Assembly (NCBI GenBank): GCA_964441755.1
Contig: CAYTVG010000029.1
Span: 1-34,244, forward strand
Source: JAUMBM01 sp964441755
GTDB lineage: Bacteria; Bacteroidota; Bacteroidia; Chitinophagales; Saprospiraceae
Direction of reading: 5' to 3'
DNA: 34,244 nt
This document shows, in pieces, positions 1 to 8,143 of the stretch. The notes beneath the pieces were generated by a model. The model searched no databases and was not told the DNA's origin. It saw only the letters and a list, made by a program, of their open reading frames with translations. A program made the translations under genes and the position numbers. Each line of letters starts with the position of its first letter. Position 1 is the first letter of the stretch.

Positions 1-67
1 ACGAAATGTGGATATGATTTTTTCCGTACAACGGAAGCCCCGTTAGGGGCGTGATATGGGTAGCAAC

Positions 68-112
68 GGCCCCGGTGTTTTCCAGAGTCCCGTAGGGACG
101 GAATGTGGGTAG
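68..112 (+). repeat. REP-like repeat, copy A
   Basis: This 45-bp unit contains the core CCCGTAGGGACGGAATGTGG. It recurs as a near-exact inverted copy at 226-270. Fragments of the same motif lie at 1-20 and 114-140 (GTAGGGACGAAATGTGGGTA), so the unit is locally multiplied. No coding potential is seen. It looks like the short interspersed palindromic repeats found between genes in Bacteroidota. Any transposition-related origin is inference. Confidence 0.7.
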
Positions 113-225
113 TAGACCCGTAGGGACGAAATGTGGGTATGATTCTCCATCATCCATTATTCCAACGGTTTGAAAATATACCATTCATCGTATGTAACTC
201 CGGAAAATACCGGGGTTGTTGTTTT

Positions 226-270
226 CTACCCATATTCCGTCCCTACGGGACTCTGGAAAATACCGGCCCC
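226..270 (-). repeat. REP-like repeat, inverted copy B
   Basis: This is the reverse complement of the unit at 68-112, with only a few mismatches over 45 bp. Together the two arms could form a long stem with a loop of about 113 nt. The right end of this copy abuts or slightly overlaps the left end of the 123-bp MITE-like element that starts near 265. A partial extra piece, GGAAAATACCGGGG, lies at 202-214. Confidence 0.7.
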
Positions 271-387
271 AAACCAGATTGTCGCATAAAATCATTGATT
301 CAGCTATCATCTAATGAAAGTTGTCCAACAATAAAGATGTTTTTAAAGTATTATATGTTTTTTAATACGATAGTTTGGTTTGCGTCC
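265..387. mobile_element. MITE-like element, copy 1
   Basis: This is a 123-bp AT-rich non-coding element whose ends are imperfect inverted repeats (left AAACCAGATTGTCG, right CGATAGTTTGGTTT). It has the same length as the element at 7390-7512 and aligns with it end to end at roughly 80% identity. It has lost the outer bases of the ideal terminal repeat (GGCCCC in place of GGGCGC). No target duplication is visible: the eight bases on each side differ. This copy therefore looks older than copy 2. It encodes no transposase, and its mobilising partner is not in the window. Confidence 0.7.
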
Positions 388-534
388 GTTCCAACAGTCA
401 TGTACAGCACGGTGTGTGTGTAAGTCTTTCGACAATGAATCTTAAGATTCGAGTGCAGCCTTTCCCCGATGGCTGTATACAAATAAATGGATAAACCAAC
501 AATTAAACAAAAGAAAAAAAGAGAAAACATTTGC

Positions 535-561
535 GAAAGGTAGTATTATTCACTACCTTTC
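535..561. repeat. Perfect 10-bp hairpin
   Basis: GAAAGGTAGT (535-544) pairs with ACTACCTTTC (552-561) around a 7-nt loop. No T-run follows, so it is not a typical terminator. It lies just before, and in frame with, the first recognisable codons of the AbiEi-like fragment. It could be an operator-like palindrome or simply part of the decayed coding sequence. Confidence 0.45.
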
Positions 562-577
562 ACAAAATATTACTCTC

Positions 578-901
578 TTGGAAGGTTCAAGGCAATATAG
601 AAATGCAGAAGATTGGGCAAACAACCTGCTGGCTAAGGGGAAATATGCATTTGCCCTGCACCAGTTCCGTGCCGATTTCCCGGAGCAGTCAGACACCGCC
701 AATAAGTTTGCTTTGAAAAGGCTGGTAGATAAAGAGCAGATTATTTCCATCCACAAAGGCTATTACCTCATTATTCCACCCCAATACAGGTCAAAAGGAA
801 TCCTGCCCCCGACTTTGTTTTTAGATGCGTTTAGAGAGGGGAATGAGCCTAACTCTCCAATATGCTCTAATTCAGTTATTTACGAGAACGTATTCGGCTA
901 A
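578..901 (+). pseudogene. Truncated AbiEi-type antitoxin (N-terminal winged helix only)
   Basis: About 85 residues resemble the N-terminal winged-helix half of AbiEi-family type IV toxin-antitoxin antitoxins. They include an alternating helix/strand stretch around ALKRLVDKEQIISIHKGYYL and then the characteristic IIPPQYRSKGILPPTLFLDA. After LFLDAF the similarity stops and 22 unrelated residues run to a stop. The C-terminal antitoxin domain, normally about another 100 residues or more, is missing. No AbiEii nucleotidyltransferase toxin follows. The frame is open upstream of the TTG used here but has no ATG, so the true start is uncertain or lost. Intact family members bind their own promoter and neutralise AbiEii; this remnant probably does neither. 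It is most likely debris of a former toxin-antitoxin module in this island. The family call is made by eye from motif pattern. Confidence 0.55.
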
Positions 902-1236
902 GTCAACCCGCTAAGCAACCCAATCGGCCGCGGAGGGCATTTCGCCCAATTGCTTGACTTAACATGGCAAATATAATGGAATCCACCCAAAGGTTCGATT
1001 CTCTACAAGCTCGATCCTCGGACAATCAGTTTGGTTACATGAGTCTCTAACCCGCTGCACATTATTCACCTCAGCTTTGCTGAATGACCATTCATGCGTT
1101 ATTTCTTCCGCTTCACTTCAATAGATGGGTAAAATATTTGCTTATGTTTAATTTTGAAAATAATAATTTTTGCCAAGTAGTGTTGGAAAGTCAACAATTT
1201 TTTAAATGAAAATTCACGAATATAAGAGAGAAATAT
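902..1236. other. Intergenic stretch with a bulged palindrome
   Basis: No credible gene is seen. At about 898-958 a bulged inverted repeat is visible: TAAGTCAA...GCAA...CAAT on the left against ATTGCTTGACTTA on the right, with an inner GGGC/GCCC hairpin. A TAATTTTG at 1149-1156 matches the Bacteroidota -7 element TAnnTTTG, about 80 bp before the kinase start, but no convincing -33 TTG sits at the right distance. Confidence 0.4.
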
Positions 1237-2247
1237 ATGAATAAAAATAGGCTGGCATTCATCATCTCGGCAATACTATCTTTAGTAGTAAGCTTGCCGC
1301 GAGTATTGTTCATGCTAAATGAAAATAAGAATTTAGACGTTAGCAGTATAATTCAAGTATCGATTGAAGATATACTCATTCGATTTATCCTTCTTTTTAG
1401 TTTCTCTTTCGTAACTCTAAAATTCAATCTAGTATGGATTGAAAGAGTAAAGCTTAAGAATAGGCATATATTCTCAGTTGTAATAAATTCGATTATACTT
1501 TTTATTTGGATAGGTATTTTTGGTTTGATAAACGCCTTTGTATATGCCATAAATTCTTCTGTTATTAGCCCAATAATTAATGCTTTGGTCTACTTTTTCT
1601 TTTTAGTGCTTCTACTACTGGCCAGTAAGGCAATAACACTTATAGAAAAGACCAAATTGGATGCTCTCGAGAAAGAAATCTTGAAACGACATAGTTTGCA
1701 AAATGAGTTAGATGCCCTGAAGGGTCAAATCAACCCCCACTTTTTTTTTAACTCGCTCAATACTTTAGTCTTGCTGGTAAGGGAGGATCAAAATGCAGCT
1801 GTAAAATTCATCAACAAACTTTCTTTTCTGTTTAGATACATTCTGCAAAGTCAAGAACAATCTTTGGTTACAGTTGATGAAGAGTTAAAAGTATTAGATA
1901 GTTACATTCACCTCATCAAACAGAGATATCAAGAGAATTTCAATGTGTCCATTCATGTAAGTGATCAAATGAAGCAAAGAAAAATGCCTGTTTTGGCTCT
2001 ACAGATACTCATGGAAAATGTATTGAATCATAATGAAATATCGATCAAAAGACCAATGATGGTAGAAGTTTTCGAAGAGGGAAACTGGATCGTTGTGAAA
2101 AACAAACTTCAAAAACGAAGTGAAAACTTTGAAAGCACAGGTACGGGCCTCCGGAATTTAAATACTAGGGCAAAAATCAGAATGAATAAGGAGATCGAGA
2201 TTTCAAAAAACAAGGAGTATTTTATAGTTAAGACACCAACGAAATGA
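1237..2247 (+). CDS. LytS/YehU-type sensor histidine kinase
   Basis: This 336-residue membrane kinase should sense a signal at the envelope and phosphorylate the regulator encoded by the next gene. Residues 1-135 contain about four hydrophobic membrane segments (near 6-26, 46-64, 79-105 and 113-135). A short coiled linker (135-163) leads to the His_kinase domain: QINPHFFFNSLN puts the phospho-acceptor at His168. The ATP-binding N-box is MENVLNHN (259-266) and the G-box is TGTGLRNL (301-308). The usual ENAIKHN is changed to ENVLNHN, a mild variation. No separate periplasmic sensor domain is seen, so the membrane part itself probably senses. The stop overlaps the regulator's start by four bases (ATGA), indicating translational coupling. 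The stimulus is unknown. The family call is secure. Confidence 0.93.
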   Translation: MNKNRLAFIISAILSLVVSLPRVLFMLNENKNLDVSSIIQVSIEDILIRFILLFSFSFVTLKFNLVWIERVKLKNRHIFSVVINSIILFIWIGIFGLINAFVYAINSSVISPIINALVYFFFLVLLLLASKAITLIEKTKLDALEKEILKRHSLQNELDALKGQINPHFFFNSLNTLVLLVREDQNAAVKFINKLSFLFRYILQSQEQSLVTVDEELKVLDSYIHLIKQRYQENFNVSIHVSDQMKQRKMPVLALQILMENVLNHNEISIKRPMMVEVFEEGNWIVVKNKLQKRSENFESTGTGLRNLNTRAKIRMNKEIEISKNKEYFIVKTPTK

Positions 2248-3002
2248 AAGTAGCTATAATCGAGGATGAAAAGCCTGCAGCAGAAAACTTAAGGTACTTA
2301 TTGTCAGAAATAGATCCAGCGATAACTTTTGAAGTGGTTCTAGATTCTGTAGAAGGAGCGCTTGAATTCTTTTCTCAAGCCCATGATGTGGACTTGGCTT
2401 TTTTCGATATTCATCTGGCTGATGGTATATCCTTCGATGTTTTTGAAAAATCCAAAGTTAGTATACCTGTGGTTTTTACTACTGCATATGATCAGTATGC
2501 GATAAAGGCATTTAAGGTAAACAGTATTGATTATTTGTTAAAACCTATTGATATAGATGAATTAAAAGAGGCAATTGAAAAATACAAATCTACCCAAAGA
2601 CAATTTCAGTACCCAGAAAATTTGATTAATCTAATTAAAGACCTCAAACATGACAAAAAGCAATACAGGTCTAGTTTCTTGGTTCAACAGCGCGATTTAC
2701 TCATTCCTTTGCCGGTTTCCCAAGTTGCCTATTTTACCATAAGTGAGGGAGTAGTAAAAGCAATAAGCTTTGAGAATAAATGGTACATCGTCGATGAAAA
2801 ACTAGATGATATTCAAGCAGTATTGAATCCAAATGACTTCATCAGAGCCAACCGACAATTTATAGTTCAGCGTACTGCTATTAAAAACCTTTCAGTCTAT
2901 TTCAATGGCAAGTTAATTCTAAATGTATCTCCCATGCCATCCGAGAGAATTGTTGTGAGTAGAGTGAAAGCTCCACAGCTAAAAGAATGGCTTGATCAAT
3001 AG
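2244..3002 (+). CDS. LytTR-family response regulator
   Basis: This 252-residue two-domain regulator is the partner of the preceding kinase. Residues 1-120 form a receiver domain. The acidic pocket is EDE at 7-9, the phosphorylation site is Asp55 in FFDIHLADG, Thr79/Thr80 occupy the switch position and Lys100 lies in YLLKPIDI. Residues about 145-250 form a LytTR DNA-binding domain, with VAYFTISEG and the conserved FIRANRQFIV followed by the closing strands. LytTR proteins usually bind pairs of direct repeats upstream of targets such as surface or secreted proteins. The two exported-protein genes that follow are the obvious candidate targets, but I saw no clear direct-repeat pair in the 183-bp gap, so that link is inference. 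Confidence 0.94.
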   Translation: MKVAIIEDEKPAAENLRYLLSEIDPAITFEVVLDSVEGALEFFSQAHDVDLAFFDIHLADGISFDVFEKSKVSIPVVFTTAYDQYAIKAFKVNSIDYLLKPIDIDELKEAIEKYKSTQRQFQYPENLINLIKDLKHDKKQYRSSFLVQQRDLLIPLPVSQVAYFTISEGVVKAISFENKWYIVDEKLDDIQAVLNPNDFIRANRQFIVQRTAIKNLSVYFNGKLILNVSPMPSERIVVSRVKAPQLKEWLDQ

Positions 3003-3185
3003 ATGCTTATAAGAACTATTCGCTAACTACTAATTTCTCCTTATTCTTCTCTTAATCGATTCGTTTTATTATACACACCTTTTGGCTACACTTCAATTGC
3101 ATAATTGGACGTTTCACGTTGGTTTATTCTCGACTCCTTTCAACTATCAATAGATTTACCACATCAATCAATAAATAAAAGAATA

Positions 3186-4355
3186 ATGAAAACAAAAATA
3201 TTGTTGATGCTCATGAGTCTATTGATTTTGAGTTGCAGCGCTTTTTCACAACAGAGCATATCGGGTTTGTTCAATAGTAATGGGATTCAAAGAGGATTTA
3301 CCGGAGCAATACCAAACAACCCACAAACGCCATTGCGATTGGTCATTCTATTTCATGGTACGGGAGAAAATGCATATGAGATGGAGGCACGAGGGTTCAA
3401 TGCCTATTTAGGTAACAATACGATGGTGGTTTATCCTAATGCGGCTGACCGCATGGCAGGTTTTGCAGGAACGGACTCTATAGATGATTACCAAATGGTG
3501 GAAGATTTAATTGACAACCTCGAGTCAATCTATATGATTGATACAAGTGATATTTGCATTGGTGGATTTTCTAGCGGAGCAGCGTTTACTTACAATTTGG
3601 TCTGCGACTTTAACGATCCTTCTTCAACTCGAGCCTACAATTTCAAAGCCTTCGCTATTGTTTCTGGCTTTGTCGATACCAATTTTATTTCAACCTGTTC
3701 TGTGGTGAGTGAAGTGCCATTAATTGCTTTTCATGGAACAGCAGATCAAATTGCGCTTTATGATGGTGGAATACTTTCTTGGGTTGATAGCATATCCGCG
3801 GAACCAACAGATTCTATAATTTACCATTGGGCGATTAATACCAATGGTTGCCAACCTAATCCTATCCTTACACTTTTACCAGATTCGGTTTCAGAACAGT
3901 TTGGTAACTCTTACCCAATACTATTGGAATTCAATTGCCCTTGTGTGCGTAACACGAAATTTTATCGAATAGTACAAGGACCTCATGGATGGCCGAGAGG
4001 ACAAGCTCAAATTGATTTCTGGGGTACTAATATGGATATCAACGCAAGTGAACTAATTGCAGATTTTTTTGATTTTTTAAGTTGTGATTCTACGGTGTCT
4101 GCAGTTTCGATCTACGAAGAGAATTTTGATGATCAGTTAATAAACGTCTACCCAATCCCAACATCAGATTTGCTCATTATAGAAGGTCTGGAGGACATCA
4201 CTAAAATCAGTATTTACAATGTGAATGGCGAAATAGTAAAAAGCTTCACCGGCGATTTAAATCAATTAAATATAGTCGACTTGTTTCCTGGATTATATTT
4301 TCTAAATATTGAATCGACCAAAAGTGTATTTACGCATAAAATAGTGAAACACTAA
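3186..4355 (+). CDS. Secreted PHB-depolymerase/feruloyl-esterase-like hydrolase with T9SS type A tail
   Basis: I place the start at ATG 3186 (389 residues) because it begins a good signal peptide (MKTKILLMLMSLLILS..., cleavage near AFSQ). An upstream in-frame ATG at 3105 would add 27 non-signal residues. The body is an alpha/beta hydrolase of the LpqC/PHB-depolymerase esterase type. An FHG oxyanion strand lies near residue 57. The nucleophile elbow GFSSG puts Ser129 in place. Asp187 lies in FHGTADQ and His267 in GPHGWP, completing a plausible triad. The last ~75 residues (from about LINVYPIPTSD) are a type A T9SS sorting domain ending in HKIVKH, so the enzyme should be exported and anchored or released at the surface. 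The substrate is not determinable; polyester or acylated polysaccharide are both possible. It follows the LytS/LytTR pair by 183 bp. Confidence 0.85.
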   Translation: MKTKILLMLMSLLILSCSAFSQQSISGLFNSNGIQRGFTGAIPNNPQTPLRLVILFHGTGENAYEMEARGFNAYLGNNTMVVYPNAADRMAGFAGTDSIDDYQMVEDLIDNLESIYMIDTSDICIGGFSSGAAFTYNLVCDFNDPSSTRAYNFKAFAIVSGFVDTNFISTCSVVSEVPLIAFHGTADQIALYDGGILSWVDSISAEPTDSIIYHWAINTNGCQPNPILTLLPDSVSEQFGNSYPILLEFNCPCVRNTKFYRIVQGPHGWPRGQAQIDFWGTNMDINASELIADFFDFLSCDSTVSAVSIYEENFDDQLINVYPIPTSDLLIIEGLEDITKISIYNVNGEIVKSFTGDLNQLNIVDLFPGLYFLNIESTKSVFTHKIVKH

Positions 4356-4368
4356 ACAATAGACAACC

Positions 4369-4382
4369 CAATACTCGTATTG
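4369..4382. repeat. Small palindrome CAATACTCGTATTG
   Basis: This is a 14-bp inverted repeat with six-base arms, 72 bp before the next start codon, in the gap between the two secreted-protein genes. It has no T-run, so it could be a regulator site. The evidence is only the symmetry. Confidence 0.25.
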
Positions 4383-4453
4383 TAACCTTGTTCATGCCTA
4401 GAGAAAAGGACGAATAAAATATTTCTTTTCAGAAGGTTTTAAATCAGATTAAA

Positions 4454-6013
4454 ATGAAGTACTTATTAAAGATATTGTTTTCACTTTTGATTAGTTTAAA
4501 CTGTAACGTTCTAATTGGACAAGCTACCTACACCTATCCTAATCAACCTTTTAATGTAATATATGATGGAGAATTGGTGGAAGCCGATTATTGGGATACA
4601 ATACCAAAGATCCTTTCAGCTGGGGTAGGTTTTTGTGATATTGTGGCGATTAACGCTCCAACACTCAGCCAAAACTCCGTGCAGCAAGCTGGAGGGGTAT
4701 GGCTCACCGATATTACCTGCGGAGCGGATAATACCGATTTCACTACGACCTCAATCAGCCAACAGGTTCGGTTGGCTTATATTTATCAAAATGAACCATG
4801 GGTTTTACAGGATGGTGCCATCGGTCTGGACGGGCTTCCGATAGTCTTTAGTTGGCCCGTATTGAGTAATACCATAGATGTCACTGATTTTAGATTAATC
4901 TTAAACACAGGAGATACTGTCGTCCCATATATGGCTGGTTCGTGGCCAAATTTTGAAAATAATGAACGAAATTGTGTAGTAGTATATGGCGAATTTGCAA
5001 ACCGTAGACAAAGTAGTGACCCCTTAGCACGTTTCCCTGTAAAATGTGAAATTGTAGATGATGGTACACCTTTAATGCTGGCTGGCCATAATAATCAAGT
5101 GGTGAGCGCGGTTGGCTTATCCTGGGAAACAACTTCATCTCCTTACGACCCAAACAATGGACCTCGCTTAGTTGGTGCAAAATTGAATCATATAGGTTCT
5201 CAAAGTTTAGGAGAAGCAACTAATAGCAATTTGTTTAATAATTTCCTAGGGCTTTTTCCAAATGATGAATTTGCTCTTTATGGGGGTGGTGATTTTCGTT
5301 TAAGAATCTTAACATCGGGTGGGTTCTCACCTGATGGAATTAGACCAGTAAAACCGACAGAATATGAACGATTCTTTCGTATCCATGCTATTGCGCCTGA
5401 TAGTTCAACCATGCTATTGGAGGCAACCGATACGTTATATACCGTTCAAGGGGGTACTCTGAAAATTCTTGGATTATCGGATTTGGGTCAAACTAGTGCA
5501 TCCTATAACGACTGCTACGACGAAGACCGTGATAATTATATTGATATTATTATCGAAGGAGACGAAGCGGCAGCAAGGAATATTACTCATATAGAAATAC
5601 CAAGTCTTGCGGGTGGTTATGATGCTTTCTACAATCCGGGTGGGCCTGGAACTACTCCTTTTTCGGGTGTAGTTTATACTCAACCTGGTCCACCTGATTT
5701 AGAACCTGTTATTTTGGCATTGGATAATCCGATGCGAGTGAGTTCCAATTCCTTGATTCTTAGCGCAAATCACTCCTATTTTGAGCGGAAGGAAGTATTA
5801 AACATTTTTCCAAATCCATCAACAGATGAAATAAATATTGTTACCGAAGAAGGTTTTCAAGGACATTTTGAAATTTATAGTAGCATGGGTGTGTTAATGC
5901 TTCAGTCTGAGCAAAAGACCATCAATATTCGTCAGCTAAATCAAGGGGCATATATTCTTTTAAAGCGTTCTCTTGACGGAGAATTGACGACGACTATGTT
6001 TTTGAAGAATTAG
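4454..6013 (+). CDS. Secreted protein of unknown function with T9SS type A tail
   Basis: This 519-residue protein starts with a signal peptide (MKYLLKILFSLLISLNCNVLIGQ). It ends in a type A sorting domain of about 70 residues (from VLNIFPNPSTDE through QGAYILLKR to TTMFLKN), so it is predicted T9SS cargo. I do not recognise the roughly 420 residues between. They are beta-rich, contain several Trp/Gly turns and an acidic segment CYDEDRDNYIDIIIEGDE near residue 355 that could bind a metal. It lies 98 bp downstream of the esterase on the same strand and may be co-expressed. Its last four bases overlap a convergent recombinase remnant. An unknown cargo next to a dedicated two-component system is worth following up. 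Confidence 0.8.
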   Translation: MKYLLKILFSLLISLNCNVLIGQATYTYPNQPFNVIYDGELVEADYWDTIPKILSAGVGFCDIVAINAPTLSQNSVQQAGGVWLTDITCGADNTDFTTTSISQQVRLAYIYQNEPWVLQDGAIGLDGLPIVFSWPVLSNTIDVTDFRLILNTGDTVVPYMAGSWPNFENNERNCVVVYGEFANRRQSSDPLARFPVKCEIVDDGTPLMLAGHNNQVVSAVGLSWETTSSPYDPNNGPRLVGAKLNHIGSQSLGEATNSNLFNNFLGLFPNDEFALYGGGDFRLRILTSGGFSPDGIRPVKPTEYERFFRIHAIAPDSSTMLLEATDTLYTVQGGTLKILGLSDLGQTSASYNDCYDEDRDNYIDIIIEGDEAAARNITHIEIPSLAGGYDAFYNPGGPGTTPFSGVVYTQPGPPDLEPVILALDNPMRVSSNSLILSANHSYFERKEVLNIFPNPSTDEINIVTEEGFQGHFEIYSSMGVLMLQSEQKTINIRQLNQGAYILLKRSLDGELTTTMFLKN

Positions 6014-6370
6014 AATTGATTTCCAACAAGATCCCGATGGAGAGCGATACTCGAGCTGTTTCTAGTATTTCTTTGAAATTCAAAAAAAATGATAGCACTT
6101 TCTTCCACGATGGGTACGCCATTTAGCATGGTCACTGTTGTAGCAAACGTGTGACGCGCGATGTGGTAACTCAACTGTTTGGTGATCTTAGCCAAATCGG
6201 CGATTTCCTTTAATAGCCGTTCATTTTCTGATTGCTCATTATGGGAAAACTGGGTCTTCCGGCATGAGTTGATCAAAAAACTGATTGTACTTCTGAATGA
6301 TTTGCCATGCCAGGTAAACTTCTTGACATCGGCATAGGACAAGCCAGTGAAGCAAGCGAATAGGAAATAT
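6010..6370 (-). pseudogene. Decayed tyrosine recombinase (integrase) fragment
   Basis: Minus-strand reading from 6370 gives FLFACFTGLSYADVKKFTW, the box I region of Bacteroidota tyrosine recombinases. A frame change follows, giving IIQKYNQFFDQLMPEDPVFP, and another gives IMSNQKMNGY. The first frame then returns with LKEIADLAKITKQLSYHIARHTFATT, the HxxR box II, and stops matching after NGVPIVEE. The nucleophilic tyrosine region is missing. So the gene has an internal deletion, at least two frameshifts and a lost C-terminus, and it is cut at its 5' side by the insertion-sequence mosaic starting at 6370. I could not find its 5' half beyond 9272. It was probably the integrase of a past mobile island. 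Confidence 0.8.
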
Positions 6371-6420
6371 GATGTTACCCCAAAAATTAGGACAGTAAAT
6401 TTTTCATAACTTCGTTTAAA
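6370..6420 (+). repeat. 51-bp inverted repeat, left arm (IS3-type end)
   Basis: This sequence starts TGATGTTACCCCAAAAATTA and ends CTTCGTTTAAA. It is base-for-base the reverse complement of 9222-9272. The ACCCCAAAAATTAGGACAGT core resembles IS3-family termini. At the right arm it leads directly into an IS3-type orfA start, so these are probably the two ends of one IS3-family element whose interior has been replaced. No flanking target duplication is visible. Confidence 0.8.
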
Positions 6421-6422
6421 CG

Positions 6423-8035
6423 CTAACTTTGCTCATTTAGGTAGTCTATTTTCAATGCATTGAGCAGCGTTTTTACCTTGGCGGTGGTTTCCGTGGTAAT
6501 CCAGGTATCCCCGCTCCTTATTTTACACACAGATTTTGAGAATTCGACTATATCTTTGGGCGAGGTAGTGCTAAGTTTTCCTGCTCCCTTGAGCGCTGCG
6601 TACAGCCTGTAATAGGCGATCATCGCAATAAAATTGGCCATTAGCCAGCCCTCAAACACGTATCTGTCCTGCATGTATGTTTTGTCTGCATCCAGAAAAT
6701 GTTTATAGGCATCAAACATCACCTCGACTTCATTCCTCTGCTTGTAGGTCTGATAAAGAACTTCTGGGGTCGGTTTGAGTGGTAATTCATACACAATGGA
6801 GAGTGTCCCAAATGTATCGACTTTGGTTTCAAATTTGTCCAGGGTATAAACTTCAGGATGCGTACCACATCTGTTGAGATAGTCCTTCTCTTCTTTGACT
6901 CTAAGCTCCTCATCAAGGTAGGTGACGATAGAGCTACCCTCGACCTGGTATTCGTGAAACCAGATAATCCGATTTTGATAAGCGAAGAAATTTTTATTTC
7001 CTTTTTTGAAGTTTCGGCTTTGAAAAAGGGTGTAGTCAATCAGGTTGTTGTCCCGACGCAATGGAATTATAAAATGCAATTTATTCTTACGTAATGCATT
7101 TGTATTGTTCTTACTATAAAATCCTTTATCTGCCACAAAAACTACCGGCCTGACATTCAGCTCCTCAACGCAGGCCTTCATAGAACTGATATCAGCGATG
7201 TTGCCATTGATAAGCCGATAATAAACTGGTTGCTTCAATTCTGATGAAAAAATGTACATCAGTCTGATTTGTTTATCGAAACTCGACTGAGGGTTGTAAC
7301 CGGCAGCGTTGATGTGTAAATTCTCGGACACTGTAGGGATATGGGTAGAATCAATCATCAGAAAATTACTTAAAGATGCAGAAGGAGAGGGGCGCAAACC
7401 AGATTGTCGCATAAAATCGTTGATGCAGCTAGCATCCGATGAAAATTGTCCAACAAATAAAGGCGTTCTTAAATATTATATATTTTTAAATACGACAATT
7501 TGGTTTGCGCCCAAGGAGAGGCAATTCTTTTTTGCATCCAGTTTACAATAATTTCTCTGTTTTCACCCACCTTGCGCAACGCTTGAGTAATATTTTTCGC
7601 ATTTAACCCTGTCTTTGACCAATGCTCTGAGGAATAATCTGTTGAATGATAATGTGGCATCCTTTTAATGGCACTTTGATGAGCAAACCGGTATAGAGCA
7701 ACGATCAAAAGTATTTCAGATACTTCCCGGTTAAAAAGTGAAAGAATTCCATTAATTTCTTCACCGAGCAGACTGCGAAAAAGACCGAAAATACCAAAAG
7801 TTTTGATATCAACTTTACGTAAATCGACTTGATCGGTAGCTGTTGATTGCCTGGCAGACGGTATAAAGCCATCTGTTTCTGACAACCGACCCAAAAGCCT
7901 ACCGGAGACCTTGTCCGTTCTCTTTTTTGCAGCGTTATACCTGTACTCAACTGCGTACTTGTAGAAGTGGCCGTTGATGCGCTTGATCTCTGTCTTTGGC
8001 TCTTTATATGGAAGAACCCATGCTGGCAAACTCAT
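6423..8035 (-). pseudogene. IS4/IS1634-like DDE transposase, split by a 131-bp insertion
   Basis: The gene starts at 8035 (MSLPAWVLPYKEPKTE) and reads to IASP near 7513, where the 123-bp element begins and supplies a stop at 7469. It resumes with SASLSNFLMIDSTHIPT and ends at 6423. Deleting the element plus one 8-bp duplication (131 bp) joins the halves in a single 493-residue frame; the intact relative at 25,062 is about 490 residues. Catalytic residues are present in the second half: Asp in MIDSTHIP, Asp in VADKGFYS, and the IS4-type Y-2-R-3-E-6-K signature in YKQRNEVEVMFDAYK. Apart from the insertion the gene looks undamaged, so the disruption is probably recent. Neither fragment alone should be an active transposase. 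Confidence 0.88.
7390..7512. mobile_element. MITE-like element, copy 2, inserted in transposase gene
   Basis: This 123-bp element has 20-bp terminal inverted repeats with 19/20 identity: left GGGCGCAAACCAGATTGTCG, right (reverse complement) GGGCGCAAACCAAATTGTCG. It is flanked by a direct duplication AAGGAGAG(G) at 7382-7389(90) and 7513-7520(21), so the target duplication is 8 bp, or 9 bp if one terminal G belongs to the host. It has no coding capacity, and copy 1 lies at 265-387. Perfect duplication and near-perfect ends indicate recent transposition by a transposase supplied in trans. The parent family is not identifiable here, because an 8-9 bp duplication fits several families. Confidence 0.9.
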
Positions 8036-8143
8036 AGACTACCTATTTAGGTCGCCTAAAGATAAGCTGGGTTTTTCTTTAAAGCACTGTTTGTAAAGGA
8101 AAAAGATGTAAAAAAAGCCATAGACGGGGTAAATTTGGAAAAG

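Noticed and set aside
133..423. 96-codon plus-strand frame
   Set aside because: It runs through the REP-like repeat and the MITE-like element and has no protein-like features.
898..966. Bulged palindrome resembling an integron attC site next to a toxin-antitoxin remnant
   Set aside because: The core sites are not in the required order (RYYYAAC first, GTTRRRY last) and no integrase or cassette array is present.
3105..3185. Upstream start for the esterase
   Set aside because: It would put 27 polar residues before a clear signal peptide that begins at ATG 3186.
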